Positions 1 to 10,520 of a DNA stretch of 64,000 nt are shown piece by piece. Both the position numbers and the translations under genes were made by a program. Within the stretch, counting starts at the first letter, position 1; the number at the start of each line of letters is the position of its first letter. The stretch is from Anaspis maculata (lineage: Eukaryota > Arthropoda > Insecta > Coleoptera > Scraptiidae): assembly GCA_949128115.1 (NCBI GenBank), contig OX421966.1, forward strand, positions 37,527,042 to 37,591,041, read 5' to 3'. Under the pieces are notes generated by a model. It saw nothing but the letters and a program-made list of their open reading frames with translations. It was not told where the DNA came from and ran no database searches.

Positions 1-1811
1 GCCTCATGTCATCTGTTTGACTGAGCACTGGCTACATCCGAATGAGAATACATGGCGTCGTGCTTTTATCGAGAGAGGAGCCGTGGAGGGGGATCCTGTA
101 TCTTCGTTCAGGAGAACATCGTGGCCGAAGATGTGCAAAATCTGAAACAGTTTGGAAAGGAATTAGAGTTTGAAATATCTGCCGTGAAAATAAGTAAATT
201 CAATTCAATTATAATATGTATTTATACACATAGGACACCTTTGGGACCTTCAAATGGCTTTATGCAAGCACTAACTGACATGTTAATAAGCTTGAGGGTG
301 GAAATGTTGAAATACACTGTCGTTGTTTGCGAAGATTTTAACATCGACTCGTCGACAGACACAGCAATCTCACGAGAATTTCTCAACATCATGCGAACAT
401 ATGGATTGGCACAAACGGTTTTCAAACCAACGCGAATAGCAAGAACTTCTGCAACTACGATTGATCATGTCTTCATCAACCAGCAACATCCGGAACAACT
501 GGCAAGTATTTCTATAAAAACCAGGAAAATACCTGAGGCGGCGACACCCATTCGAAAAAGGCGAATATTTTCTAAAAATGGAATGGAACAACCCAATGCA
601 AAGTTGAGAGAAGACGATTGGCAACAAGTCTTACGGGAAAACGACGTTGACAAGTCATATGATATTTTTAAGAACAAGCTTCAAACCCTTATCAATCAAG
701 TATTTCCGCTAAAAAAATGTACACAGGGGAAAAAATCTAAAGGCTGGCTGACGAAGGGAATCAGGATATCCTGCAGAGCCAAACAAGACTTATACCGACG
801 GATGAGACAGGGCAACGTAACTCAAGCAATGTACAGCACTTATAAAAGGATTCTAAAGAATGTAATTTCTGCCTCAAAACGCTTGACAAATGCTGCAAGA
901 ATTCAAAACTCCGAAAATAAGATCAAAGCTACCTGGGATGTCATTAAAGATCTAACTGGCAGACCCAGTACAAGAACGAATATAGCACAAAATTTTGAGG
1001 TCGAGACGGTGACACAGGCGGAGGCTCTTCTCAATGAAACAAACAAGTATTTTATAAATGCTTGCTCAGATATGAATAACAAAAGTGACGACTACTCTAA
1101 CATCGAGATAAACTCAAAGACGCTCTTTCTAAACCCAACAAGTCCAGAAGAAATATTCGAAATAATAAAATCGCTAAAGAACACGAGTTCCACGGGACAA
1201 GATGGAATTTCAACTAATGTTCTCAAGGCCAGTGCTGATGTTCTTTCCCTGCCGTTGTCCCATATAATAAATCAATCTTTGCTGACTGGAAAATTTTCAG
1301 AAAAGCTAAAAGTGAGCAACATAACACCGATTTTCAAAAAGGGAGATAAAAAGACATTAACAAAAATATAGACCGATAGCTATCTTGTCAAACGTATCAA
1401 AGATCTTTGAAAGAGTCATCTATACCAGACTCGTCGACTTTCTGGAGAGGTACAAGATGCTGACTGAGATGCAGAGTGGTTTTCGCAAGGGAAAGTCAAC
1501 GATAAGGGCTATATACATGGCACTCACGGAGATTTTGACATCAATAAGCCTGGGTGAAGAGGCGGCGGCTACTTTATTGATCTCACTAAGGCGTTCGACT
1601 CTGTCTGTCACACAAGGTTGCTGCGGAAAATGGAGAGGTATGGTGTTCGGGGCACGCCTTACAAGCTATTCGAATCGTATCTGAAGGGCCGAACACAGCG
1701 GGTCAGAATCTATGACGACATCACCGGAGAAGAGATTACTTCGAATATGGAAACCATCGAGAGGGGCGTGCCACAAGGCTCAATACTAGGCCCATTATTG
1801 TATATAATATA
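1..1811 (+). pseudogene. LINE-A ORF2, first part: AP endonuclease plus N-terminal reverse transcriptase
   Basis: The protein would nick target DNA and copy its own RNA. At 2-50 a different frame encodes an LTEHWL endonuclease motif holding the catalytic Glu, so there is a frameshift near 52. The frame from 52 then carries the rest of the endonuclease, including DFNID and a TTIDHVF motif of the SDH type. RT begins near 1150 (GQDGIS, then TPIFKKGD). A stop/frameshift near 1371 moves to the frame starting about 1385 (QSGFRKGKST), and another shift near 1570 leads to DLTKAFD (RT motif A) and VPQGSILGPLL (motif B region). The last codons run directly into the inserted palindrome at 1812. Three or more frame breaks make this a pseudogene. 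Confidence 0.85.
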
Positions 1812-3295
1812 CAGGGTGGTGAAAATTTCGATGCTCACCATTGGTATCTTGGAAACGGTTAGAGATACGAGGTCGGTTAAATTAGAAAAAAGTTGCGCAT
1901 TTTTGTGGCGATTAAGAATCTAAAAAGAAACTTCAAATATTTTGATTGGTTCACGATTTATCACGAAAAAACTAAAAATTTTGATTTCAGAAATTATTTT
2001 TTATCTTTCCAACCATTCAAGCTATTCCAATCAAACTTGGTAGTTTTATGTTTTTGATCACTCCGAGTCGATCAACGTTGGCAGAAATTTTCCAGGACTT
2101 CTAGATGTCAAATTATGATAGTCAACTTTTGTTTTTCTTATGGCCGCCATATTGGATTTTTGCACTAATGAATGGAGAAAAAAATTAGCTTTCCGAATTA
2201 GTAACCAACATGTTCTTTTTATGACATTTTTAGCGTCAAATTTTGAAATTTTCGTAAATATTGACAAAATCGGGAATGCTTTGAAAAATAATTGAAATAT
2301 TATCAATAGCAACAACAGAAAAAAGACAGATTGTGTTCAATTGACGTATCTAAGGGCTCGATACCAAGTTGCAGGCGCGAAGTTTGGGACGGCGTAACTC
2401 GCCAAATACAGCGCGGTCTGATTGGTTGGTATCCGCCGTTGCTATGGAAACGGCACTTACGGCGGTCTCAGCCCCAACTTGGTATCGAGCCGTAACTTCT
2501 CAATCGTGTTTTGTGCTTGTTTGTACCGAGAGCTCATAAATTAAATGGGTCAAGGGTGTCTGTGAATTCAAAAACGTCTGTCGAAACTAGGGTAATCCTT
2601 ACTCCGTTTCTAATAAATCTGTCAAACTTTAACAAGAACGATATGCTAGTTCCGACAGACGTTTTTGAACTCACAGACACCCTTGACCCATGCAATTTAT
2701 GAACTACCGGTACAAACAAGCACAAAACACCATTAAGAAGTTAGATACGTCAATTGAACACCATCTGTCACTTTTTTGTTGTTGCTATTGATAATATTTC
2801 AACTGCATTCCCGACTGTTTTTCAAAGCATTCCCGATTTTGTCAATAATTTACAAAAATTTTAAAATTTGACGCTTAAAATGTCATAAAAAGAACATGTT
2901 GGTTACTAATTCGGAAAGCTAATTTTTTTCTCTATCTATTTGTGCAAAAATCCAATATGGCGGCCATAAGAAAAACAAAAGTTGACTGTCATAATTTGAC
3001 ATCTAGAAGGCCTGGAAAATTTCTGTCAACGTTGATCGACTCGGAGTGATCAAAAACATAAAACTACCAAGTTTGATTGAAATTGCTCCAATGGTTGGAG
3101 AAATAAAAAACAATTTCTGAAATCAAAATTTTTAGTTTTTTCGTGATAAATCGTAAACCAATCAAAACATTCAAAGTTTCTTTCCAGATTCTCAATCGCC
3201 ACAAAAATGCGCAACTTTTTTCTAATTTAACCGACCTCGTATCTCTTACCGTTCCCAAGATACCAATGGTGAGCATCGAAATTTTCACCACCCTG
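1812..3295. mobile_element. Palindromic TA-flanked element with CAGGGTGG ends
   Basis: The first ~490 bases are repeated in inverted orientation at the right end. For example, the start CAGGGTGGTGAAAATTTCG is mirrored at 3277-3295. The element is flanked by TA at 1810-1811 and 3296-3297. Removing the element plus one TA joins the LINE-A RT in frame as LYIIYTNDL, the expected motif, which fixes both borders. No transposase is encoded, and the ORFs in the arms are mirror images of each other without recognisable domains. The centre holds a second small element at 2526-2710. Left arm about 1812-2345, right arm about 2760-3295. Confidence 0.9.
2526..2710. mobile_element. Small ACCGAG-family MITE nested in the palindrome
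   Basis: Imperfect terminal inverted repeats start CCGAGAGCTCATAAATT and end with AATTTATGAACTACCGG, with TA on both sides. Inside, AATGGGTCAAGGGTG is mirrored by a CACCCTTGACCCAT end, and GACAGACGTTTTTGAA is mirrored too. It is 185 bp and noncoding. Longer relatives sit at 10159-10520 and 49005-51740. Confidence 0.85.
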
Positions 3296-3297
3296 TA

Positions 3298-4174
3298 TAC
3301 AAACGATCTGCCCGCCATTATGAAGCAACCTACCATCATATATGCGGACGATACATCCATCATTTTCCGTCAAAGGGACGCGCAGGACATGGTGTCGGAC
3401 ATGAGGCAGTCCTTTGCGTCCGTGAAGGAATGGTTCTCATCGAATAATCTGAAAATGAACACTGCGAAGACAAAACTGATGAAGTTTCCACCTACTTACG
3501 ACGTTGAAACTCCATGGAGGGTGGATCTCGGGGGAGACGTTTCCTTGACGGCGGAATCCTGTGTCAGATTTCTGGGCCTTGACTTGGATCCTAGTCTTAA
3601 ATGGAAGGATCATATACGGCGGTTGGTGTTGCAGACGTCACATTTCTGCTATGCCTTGGGAGTTCTGTCGAGAATGGTGTCGGTGGAGGCAGCAAAGATT
3701 GCATATAACTCCTATGTGGCGTCGAGACTGCGGTATGGAATTATCTTCTGGGGCGACTCCACGAAAACCGTCGAAATCCTAAAAATCCAAAAGCGATGCC
3801 TACGGAGTATATTCAATTTGAAGCAAACGGACTCATGCGTGCCAATTTTTAAAGAACACGACATACTCACGGTTGTTGATATGTACATATTGGAGTGCGT
3901 AACATTTGCAAGGGAAAACTATGACCTGTTTGCTCACCATGGCTGCCAGCATGGTCACTTCACCAGGGGTAGGTAGGACTTACGTATCCCGAGACCTCGC
4001 CTTGAAATGGAACGAAGAAATGTGGTTTGCAACGTGATAAAATGCTACAACAAAGTGCCTGAATCCGTCAAGAGCCTCCCAACGAGACAAATAAGGTTAA
4101 TGTTGAAGACTTACCTGACTGGAAGGGCACACTACTCATTCCAACAGTTCCTGGGCGAGGAGATGTCCATCTGA
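3298..4174 (+). pseudogene. LINE-A ORF2, second part: RT palm/thumb and C-terminal region
   Basis: This continues the RT right after the inserted palindrome. YADD, the catalytic motif C, is at 3341-3352. It is followed by the NNLKMNTAKTKLM block, FLGLDLD, and the Cys/aromatic C-terminal part typical of Jockey/CR1 RTs (SRLRYGIIFWGDS, IQKRCLR). An in-frame TAG at 3974-3976 breaks the frame, but the same frame stays open and coding-like afterwards (ERRNVVCNVIKCYNKVP) to TGA at 4172-4174. That second stop is probably the original one. Confidence 0.85.
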
Positions 4175-4381
4175 GTACAGGTTCTTTGTGGTGCGGTGTT
4201 TTGCCGGCCGGTTTTTGTTTGTGTTTGCGTGTTTGTTTTGTTTTGTTTCTTTTTCTGTTTTGTTGTCTACACTTTGCTTTTTAAGTTTTGACGTATTCCA
4301 TGGCCCAGGGCTATTATAGTGCAATATAATATTTACATTGTACATGAGGAATGATTAAATATACATACATACATACATACA
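4175..4381 (+). repeat. LINE-A 3' UTR and ATAC-repeat tail
   Basis: The 3' UTR is T-rich and noncoding. It ends in about five ATAC units at 4362-4381, which I take as the 3' end of the element. No target-site duplication could be tested because the 5' end is outside the window. Confidence 0.65.
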
Positions 4382-4426
4382 TCGAACACTGATACTAAGA
4401 ACAAAAGCTCCTCGAGTCAAAAAAGT

Positions 4427-4586
4427 CCCCTAGGGGACCACTGAAAAAAGTCCCCTAGGGCGTATCTCGGACGGGGGATGTCCTTTTGGAGAGGTCCCCC
4501 AGGAGATGTCCCCTGGGGGATGTTCCCTTGGGGATGTCCCCCGACCGAAATACGCCCTAGGGGACTTTTTTTAGTGGTCCCCAAGG
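4427..4586. repeat. GC-rich hairpin built from GTCCCC/GGGGAC units
   Basis: Arms at about 4427-4483 and 4530-4586 are inverted copies: AAAGTCCCCTAGGGCGTAT on the left is mirrored by TACGCCCTAGGGGACTTT on the right, and AGTGGTCCCC matches GGGGACCACT. The loop holds further GTCCCC units. It is strikingly G/C-rich in an AT-rich setting and encodes nothing convincing. Confidence 0.75.
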
Positions 4587-4599
4587 GAACTTTCCGACC

Positions 4600-4741
4600 C
4601 GGGAATAGAGAGAAGTTGAAGCGATACACCCAAGCGCAAGTATTTATTGACGTGTATTTTATAGTAGTACGCAGTAATAAACAATGTTTGTTTTAAACGA
4701 TCGTCTCAATTGTGAAAGAGCTCAACACAAAATCCGTAACA
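4600..4741 (+). repeat. LTR fragment related to the gypsy LTR at 38335-38786, plus orientation
   Basis: From about 4638 the sequence matches the reverse complement of the start of the LTR at 38335: ACGCAGTAATAAACAA, AACGATCGTCTCAATT and the terminal ATCCGTAACA. It ends at CA 4740-4741. Its left limit is unclear because the hairpin at 4427-4586 lies close by. No internal gypsy sequence follows, so this is a solo LTR or a remnant. Confidence 0.65.
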
Positions 4742-4835
4742 ATATTATATGTATATACCATAGCTGAAGCGCCAGTTTAAATCCCGAAGCGCAGCTGAAC
4801 TGCTGAGGAAATAATCATCATCAGACTTAGATATA

Positions 4836-6943
4836 CAGCGGAGTGCATAAAAAAACAGCCACCGCTGTAGCACCGTTATCCCTTATCCGATCTTCAAAAT
4901 TCAAAAATCAGTTTGAATGGTATAATGCCTTCTATGATTTAACAGTGGAAAATATTTTTTTTATTCTGATGCTTCTGAGCACTGACAGTCAATTTTTGTT
5001 TTTCAAATGGCAACTATATTTTCTTTTTCCAGATTCCTTACAATTATCTGAATATAATGATGCATCAATATCACACTTTTTGTTATTGAACACGAAGAAA
5101 AAAAATTAAACTGCAAAATTTTCACACACAACAGTAGCGTCAGAACACCCACGATATGCACGCAATCCGGTAGGCTGGGAGCAAAATGATGTTCAAAAGC
5201 ACATAGTAGGTCAGGCGTTTGGTTTTTCAAAATGTGACCGTCAAAATGTTTTCAAAATCCGAAAGAAGCCGTCCGTCTCTAAGACTTATTTATTCTCTAT
5301 TTCTAGCTTACTATTTCATATCTTTTCAATGGGGTACTTGCCTAATTTTTTTTTATTGGCCTAATCGATAGTATGGTTAAAAATAATGTACCCGTATTTT
5401 TTCTTTTTTCTAAATTCCCAAAATTGCGGCCGCAATGCGTGTTTTAAAAATATATTTGTGACGTCACAAATATATTAGATATAGAACATAGAAGGACTCT
5501 TTTTCCTCGTTGGGTTGGCAATGATATAACGTCGCCAAGGTGCCGTTTTCAAACAACAAGATCTGAGTCTGACTGACAACGTCAAACCGCCGACCGTAAT
5601 TTCTTCCTGTGCCCTTTTTTTGCCTTTGACTGCTTTGATCGAGGCTTTGATCTACGCGGTAAGTACCTACTCGTTTTGTTGATTTCTTGTTCAACCTAAC
5701 TAGTCTCTTTCTTTAGTCTTCAGTGCTGTCCACCTAAAAGCCTTTCGCATGTTTGTCACCCGTGCTCTGACCTGGCTGACCCTCGGCTTCATTTCGGACA
5801 TCAGTGTTCCTGCTCCCCACATTTTATTTGGAGATCCATCGCGTCCTCCCCACATGGATCTCTCGTAGCTCTAAAGTATTACCTATCCGGAATTGTATGC
5901 CAATGATGAACCTATAAAATCTCACTGTTCATTTTCAGCCTCTTATTTTTGTGCTATTGGTGATCCTCCAGATTTTCCCCTGGAAATAAATTATCTCGAC
6001 TGAGACAGTGTTATAAGAAGTTTCTGGAGTCAGTTTCTTCGAAACTTTGTTCGACTTTATTGTGTAAATGCTCATGGTAAGAGAATTCGATAGGAAACCG
6101 GTTTTGCGATAGCATGTTCAAAATGACAGTGTCACAGTGACATCCCTGACATTCTTGATTATTCCATTGACGTCCTTGTTCCATTGTCACACAGTCAGAC
6201 CAACCTCACTCAAAATCCCTGTCCTGGCGCGAAGCTTTTAGGAGGATTTTTCAAATTCGTTTTTTTCTGTAGAAAACGACGGGATTTTTGTGAAATTCTC
6301 AGTAGAGTCCCCTTATCACTTATACTAGCAATCAAAAGTATTTCCAGCTGAATCTATTCCATTGGCAAGTACCCCATTGTGTATTGTGAAAATGAAAAAT
6401 CAATAAGACGTTTTTGTCCTAACAGGTCACAATACCTACTCAAAAATGTGTAAAATAATAAGCTGAAAATAGAGAATAAAGACGTCTTAGAGACGGACAG
6501 CTTCTTTTGGATTTTGAAAACATTTTGACATTTACATTTTGAAAAATCAAACGCCTGACCTACCATGTGCTTTTGAACATCATTTTGCACCCAGCCTACC
6601 AGATCACGTACACATCGTGGGTGTTGTGTTGTGATGCACTGTGATGTGTAAAAATTTCGCAGTTTCAATTTTTTTTCTTCGTGTCTAATAATAAAATGTG
6701 TGATCTTGATGCATCATTATATTCAGATGAACATAAGGAATCAAAAAAGAAATTAAAAAAATATTGTTGCTATTTGAAAAACAAAAGTTGACTATCAGTG
6801 CTCAGAAGCATCATAACAAAAAAATATTTTTTACTGTCGAATCATAGAAGACATAAAACCATTTAGACTGGTTTTTGAATTTTGAAGATCGGATAAGCAA
6901 TCACGATGCTACAGCGGTGGCTGTTTTTTTATGCACCCCTCTG
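4836..6943. mobile_element. Palindromic TA-flanked element (CAGCGGAGTGC / GCACCCCTCTG ends)
   Basis: The arms 4836-5350 and 6359-6943 are inverted repeats over their whole length, with indels. The ends are CAGCGGAGTGCATAAAAAAA and its mirror ATGCACCCCTCTG. TA is present at 4834-4835 and 6944-6945. A non-palindromic spacer of about 1 kb (5351-6358) separates the arms. A single-arm relative lies at 54505-55576. No transposase is seen. The ORFs in the arms, such as the ones covering the CAFEHHF-like stretch, occur on both arms only because of the symmetry. Confidence 0.88.
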
Positions 6944-6945
6944 TA

Positions 6946-8675
6946 TACAGCAGATATTTTCAAAACTATCTAAAGCTAGTTTGGTAGTTCAGCAGTTCTT
7001 GATTCACGAATGATTTGGAATGGAAATAAACTTTTCCACTGTTTTCCACAACTGTTTTAAGCAGTTCTTAATCATTCTTAAAACGTGCCCCACGCTTGTA
7101 TGGACCTACTTCAAATGTTATATATTTTCGTCGGTGTAAGTCGAACATCCGTGTAGGAATTACGTAGGTAGGTACAAAACAAAGTACACCTACATATCCT
7201 CCTACTATTTATTATCTAGTGTGAATATGTATATTCACGGGCGGAGGGATCGTATATGCAGTAATTTATGAACGTCGTTTGTTTCGCTTCACCTCAAAAA
7301 ATTCATCCCGTGCCCAACCCTTAAGCAAACACGGATCCGGCCATCCTACCCCCGGAAGGCGAAAGTAGAGCAGAATGGCGAATTACATCACTTCTCCTCT
7401 ACTAGACCAGCTACCTCACAGTACCTACGGATGATGTGTACAAAATAAACAAGCTGCTTTTGAATCATTTTTGTTTCAGCTCATGCAGAAGAAAATAGCA
7501 TTTACGACAGTAACTGAGCGAACTAAAGACAGTTTGATCGAGAGCTTCACTTTGTGTCTGGAAAAAAAATTAAATCAATCGCTCGCGGAGGCATTTAATT
7601 CACCAAGGCAATTCCGATAATCTTACATGGGGTACATTCAGCTATAAAACGAGAAACTGTAATTACACCCCAAAACTATTTACTACCACCCACCGCACAC
7701 ATCCACAAACAAAGACTCCACGCCGGGATTGAGAGTTTAGGTGATCAAAGGGTAATAACACCCAGCAGAGAGAGAAGTTGAAGCCATCCACATTACACAC
7801 ACTCTGACGGAGATGCCGGGAGTTTTGGCTTCATGGCAGAGACAACGAACAGATCTGCGAAGAAAAAGCTAATTTGGAATTGATGGAATTCCTGCATGAA
7901 ACAGGAACTCCATTCATATTGCATCTTCACCCCGTCACTTGCATTATATTGCATCGTGTATGACAAAGTGTTCACTGTTCAGGTGTACGTATAGCGACAA
8001 TGCTCCGTTGTGCGATAAAGGTAGATTTGGTGCAATATCTTAGATGGTAATAATTTCAAAGTGAATTGTGGATGTAGCCGAACCGACAGTATCGACTAAC
8101 GATTAAACGTCAGGTGATTATTTATCGCCAAGGGTGATTACCCTGGACCGGATTATAGCATGGAGCTCACCTATTTTAACTGGCTTTGTAGGTAGGTAAC
8201 TATCAAGTTTGTTATAATGCTTCAGTTATCTGAATGACCAATACTTTTTGTATTCAAGTATTCAAGTAGGTAGGTATCCAAAAAGACCGAAGTTAGAGAT
8301 TCTGTCGTGTTCCTAATTCAAGTTACAAACTGACAAAAAGTGTGGCTTGAGACAATTTCTGTGGTGAGAAGAAAACATCTGGAGAGGATTTATACGGGCT
8401 GCAGCAGTTGCATCTGCGAAAGAAAAGACTCGTATTTTCCTAGCAAGCTGTAACACTAATTTTGTATCAAGACATAGATATAAGTGATGGAGGACGATGG
8501 AGTAGCCAACGTGTGAAGAAGCCTACAAGTTGCTGTAATTCAGTGATGATAGTTGCTGATTATCGCCGACATACCCAATTCAGCCAATCATAACAGCCGA
8601 ATGAGACCCACGTGACTCAGTTTGAGCTATCGATTATTGCACACTAGCATGTGATAAAAGCACACCTATAGGTAA
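6946..8675. other. Intergenic, nothing recognised
   Basis: There are no long ORFs, no coding pattern and no clear inverted repeats. Short GTAGGTAGGTA-type runs occur (about 7160 and 8190-8275). Confidence 0.5.
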
Positions 8676-9639
8676 TAGCCCAGTCATCCTAGCATTCGAG
8701 GTCGGAATCTCTCCCATAAAGCTGGATTTTTGCATACATGTCCAGAAAACAGCTCTCTTTCTATTAGTGATAAAAAAAAATTCTGAGACCCGGAGCGTTT
8801 TCCGCCATTTTGAAAAAACTGTCAATTTTTTCAGTTTTTCTTGAATAACTCAGTAAATATTCAACTTATTGGCATGAAAATTTTTGCAGTGATTAGAGCT
8901 TGAAATTCTCCATCCAATGCTGCCAAAAATATTTTTTTAAGATCCATGGTTTCTGAGAAATGTCAAATGAGTTAAGTTACTTTATTCACTTCCATCATTC
9001 CATTTGACCAATTGAAAAAAAATTATCGAGCTTTCAACAGATCTGCACTCTTTTGCATTCGAATAAACATAAAAGAGGCTTCCAAAAAATATTCATATAT
9101 CGGTCGGTCTGCAGGTCTAACGGTCAGTCTGGTGGTCGGTCTGTTGAATTTTTTGCCCAGATTTATTCCCAAGCTGTTGAACCAATCCCGACCAAATTTG
9201 GTAAATTCATAAGTGACAAGTTTTGGACGACAAGATCCAATTGTCAACCTGATCTGTCACTTGGAAATGTCACTACAAAAAAATGACAGAAGGTCTATCT
9301 CACCGAATGCAACTTGTGATACATCATTTCAAAGCCCTCAAAAAAATGCATACAAAATAGCCAATGTGAACCTCTAATGTTGCGTCTGTCAAAAAATCAC
9401 AAGCTGTCAAACTTTAAATTTCAATTTTTCACAACTCTTGAAGTACGGAACGGAATTGAACCAAATTTTGTTCCCTACAATTAATAGTGCCTCACAATGA
9501 TTTGATGGATCATAAAATGTACCGGCAGCAGACAGGGATGCAACCTGAGAAAAAAATTTTGCCTAGTCATCCGAGCCTGTAGTGTACCTACTTGAAATAG
9601 TCAAAAAGTCATCTCTTGCTTGAAGAAAGTAGTTACCAA

Positions 9640-10030
9640 ACGGTTTTCTTGCTATATGGTCAGCTCTTCTCCATCTCTTCAACATGGTGAAAGCAGACAT
9701 CCCTCTGACGTGTACTATTTAGTATACAGGGTGAAGATTGAAAAAGGAATATTTATAAATGTTTATTCCGTTGAAATAATCCTCGAGAAAAACAGGCTTC
9801 CATTATTTAGCAACTTTACAGTTTCCTGTTGAACATGTGAAAAATGTACCACTCTATAGCCGCTGGTATTCTACGTACAGGGTGCAATCGATTTTTCCCA
9901 ATATTTCTATCTTTATCGAATAAATCAAGACAAAAACCATTTCCAGCTCTGTTACAAGCCATTAGTCTCTAATTCAAGATATAAAAATGTCAGATTCCTC
10001 AAACTGCAGAAACACAACATACAGGGTGGA
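9640..10030. repeat. Arm segment with three TACAGGGTG-type internal ends
   Basis: CAGGGTG preceded by TA occurs at 9727, 9878 and 10022, about 150 bp apart. The same segment occurs inverted at about 11805-12120 and again, in direct orientation, at about 11545-11805 (with an altered CCAGGGTGAAATC end). It looks like an older element with CAGGGTG ends carried within the larger palindrome. Confidence 0.7.
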
Positions 10031-10158
10031 ACAAAAAATTGATTTCACATTCACCGTGTACGTATAATACCAGTGGCTGTACCTAGAGGCGTACATTTTT
10101 GACATGTTCAATAGGAGACTATTAAGTATAGACTGTATACTATAACTAAGTAAAAGTA

Positions 10159-10520
10159 CCGAGCGTTCATTAATTAAATGGGTCAAGGGTGCCTGTGACT
10201 TTGAAAACATCTGTCGGAACTAGCATCGTTCATTTGATGTCTGTAATTTTTTGGTTATCGTAATTTGTCAAACCAGCCACAGTTTTTGTTTTCGGAACAT
10301 TTTAAATGTGGTTTTCACGGCAGGGCACAAAACCTACATGATCGAGGAATATTTTCGAACTTGAAGTATTGTCGTGCACTTATGATATCATCAGATATCA
10401 ATAAAATGGGACGTAACTTGTCAAAGTTTGACAAATTTATTATAAAAGAATCACGCTAGTTTCGACAGACGTTTTTGAATTCACAGGCACCCTTGACCCA
10501 TTTAATTTATGAACTCTCGG
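10159..10520. mobile_element. ACCGAG-family MITE, 362 bp
   Basis: The terminal repeats CCGAGCGTTCATTAATTAAA and AATTTATGAACTCTCGG are flanked by TA at 10157-10158 and 10521-10522. Inside are the mirrored AATGGGTCAAGGGTGCCTG and CAGGCACCCTTGACCCATT. Its middle (10200-10470) matches, in reverse, both inner flanks of the longer copy at 49005-51740. It is an internally deleted relative, or the empty form, of that copy. It lies in the centre of the 8678-13153 element. Confidence 0.85.

Larger units (their letters stand above)
1..4381 (+). mobile_element. LINE-A: decayed Jockey/CR1-like non-LTR retrotransposon
   Basis: The element enters the window already inside its endonuclease. In order it shows an endonuclease part, a reverse transcriptase, a C-terminal tail region, a 3' UTR, and a terminal run of ATAC repeats (about 4362-4381) in place of poly(A), which is common in CR1/Jockey-type LINEs. 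It is interrupted at 1812-3295 by a palindromic DNA element. The reading frame is broken several times, so this copy cannot be active. The clade is judged from the RT motif pattern and the simple-repeat tail; the exact family is not assigned. The 5' end and any ORF1 lie outside the window. Confidence 0.85.

Noticed and set aside
2058..3363. ORFs of 63-99 codons inside the 1812-3295 palindrome
   Set aside because: Mirror copies without motifs; the reading frame that runs from 3143 into the LINE is LINE coding only from 3298.
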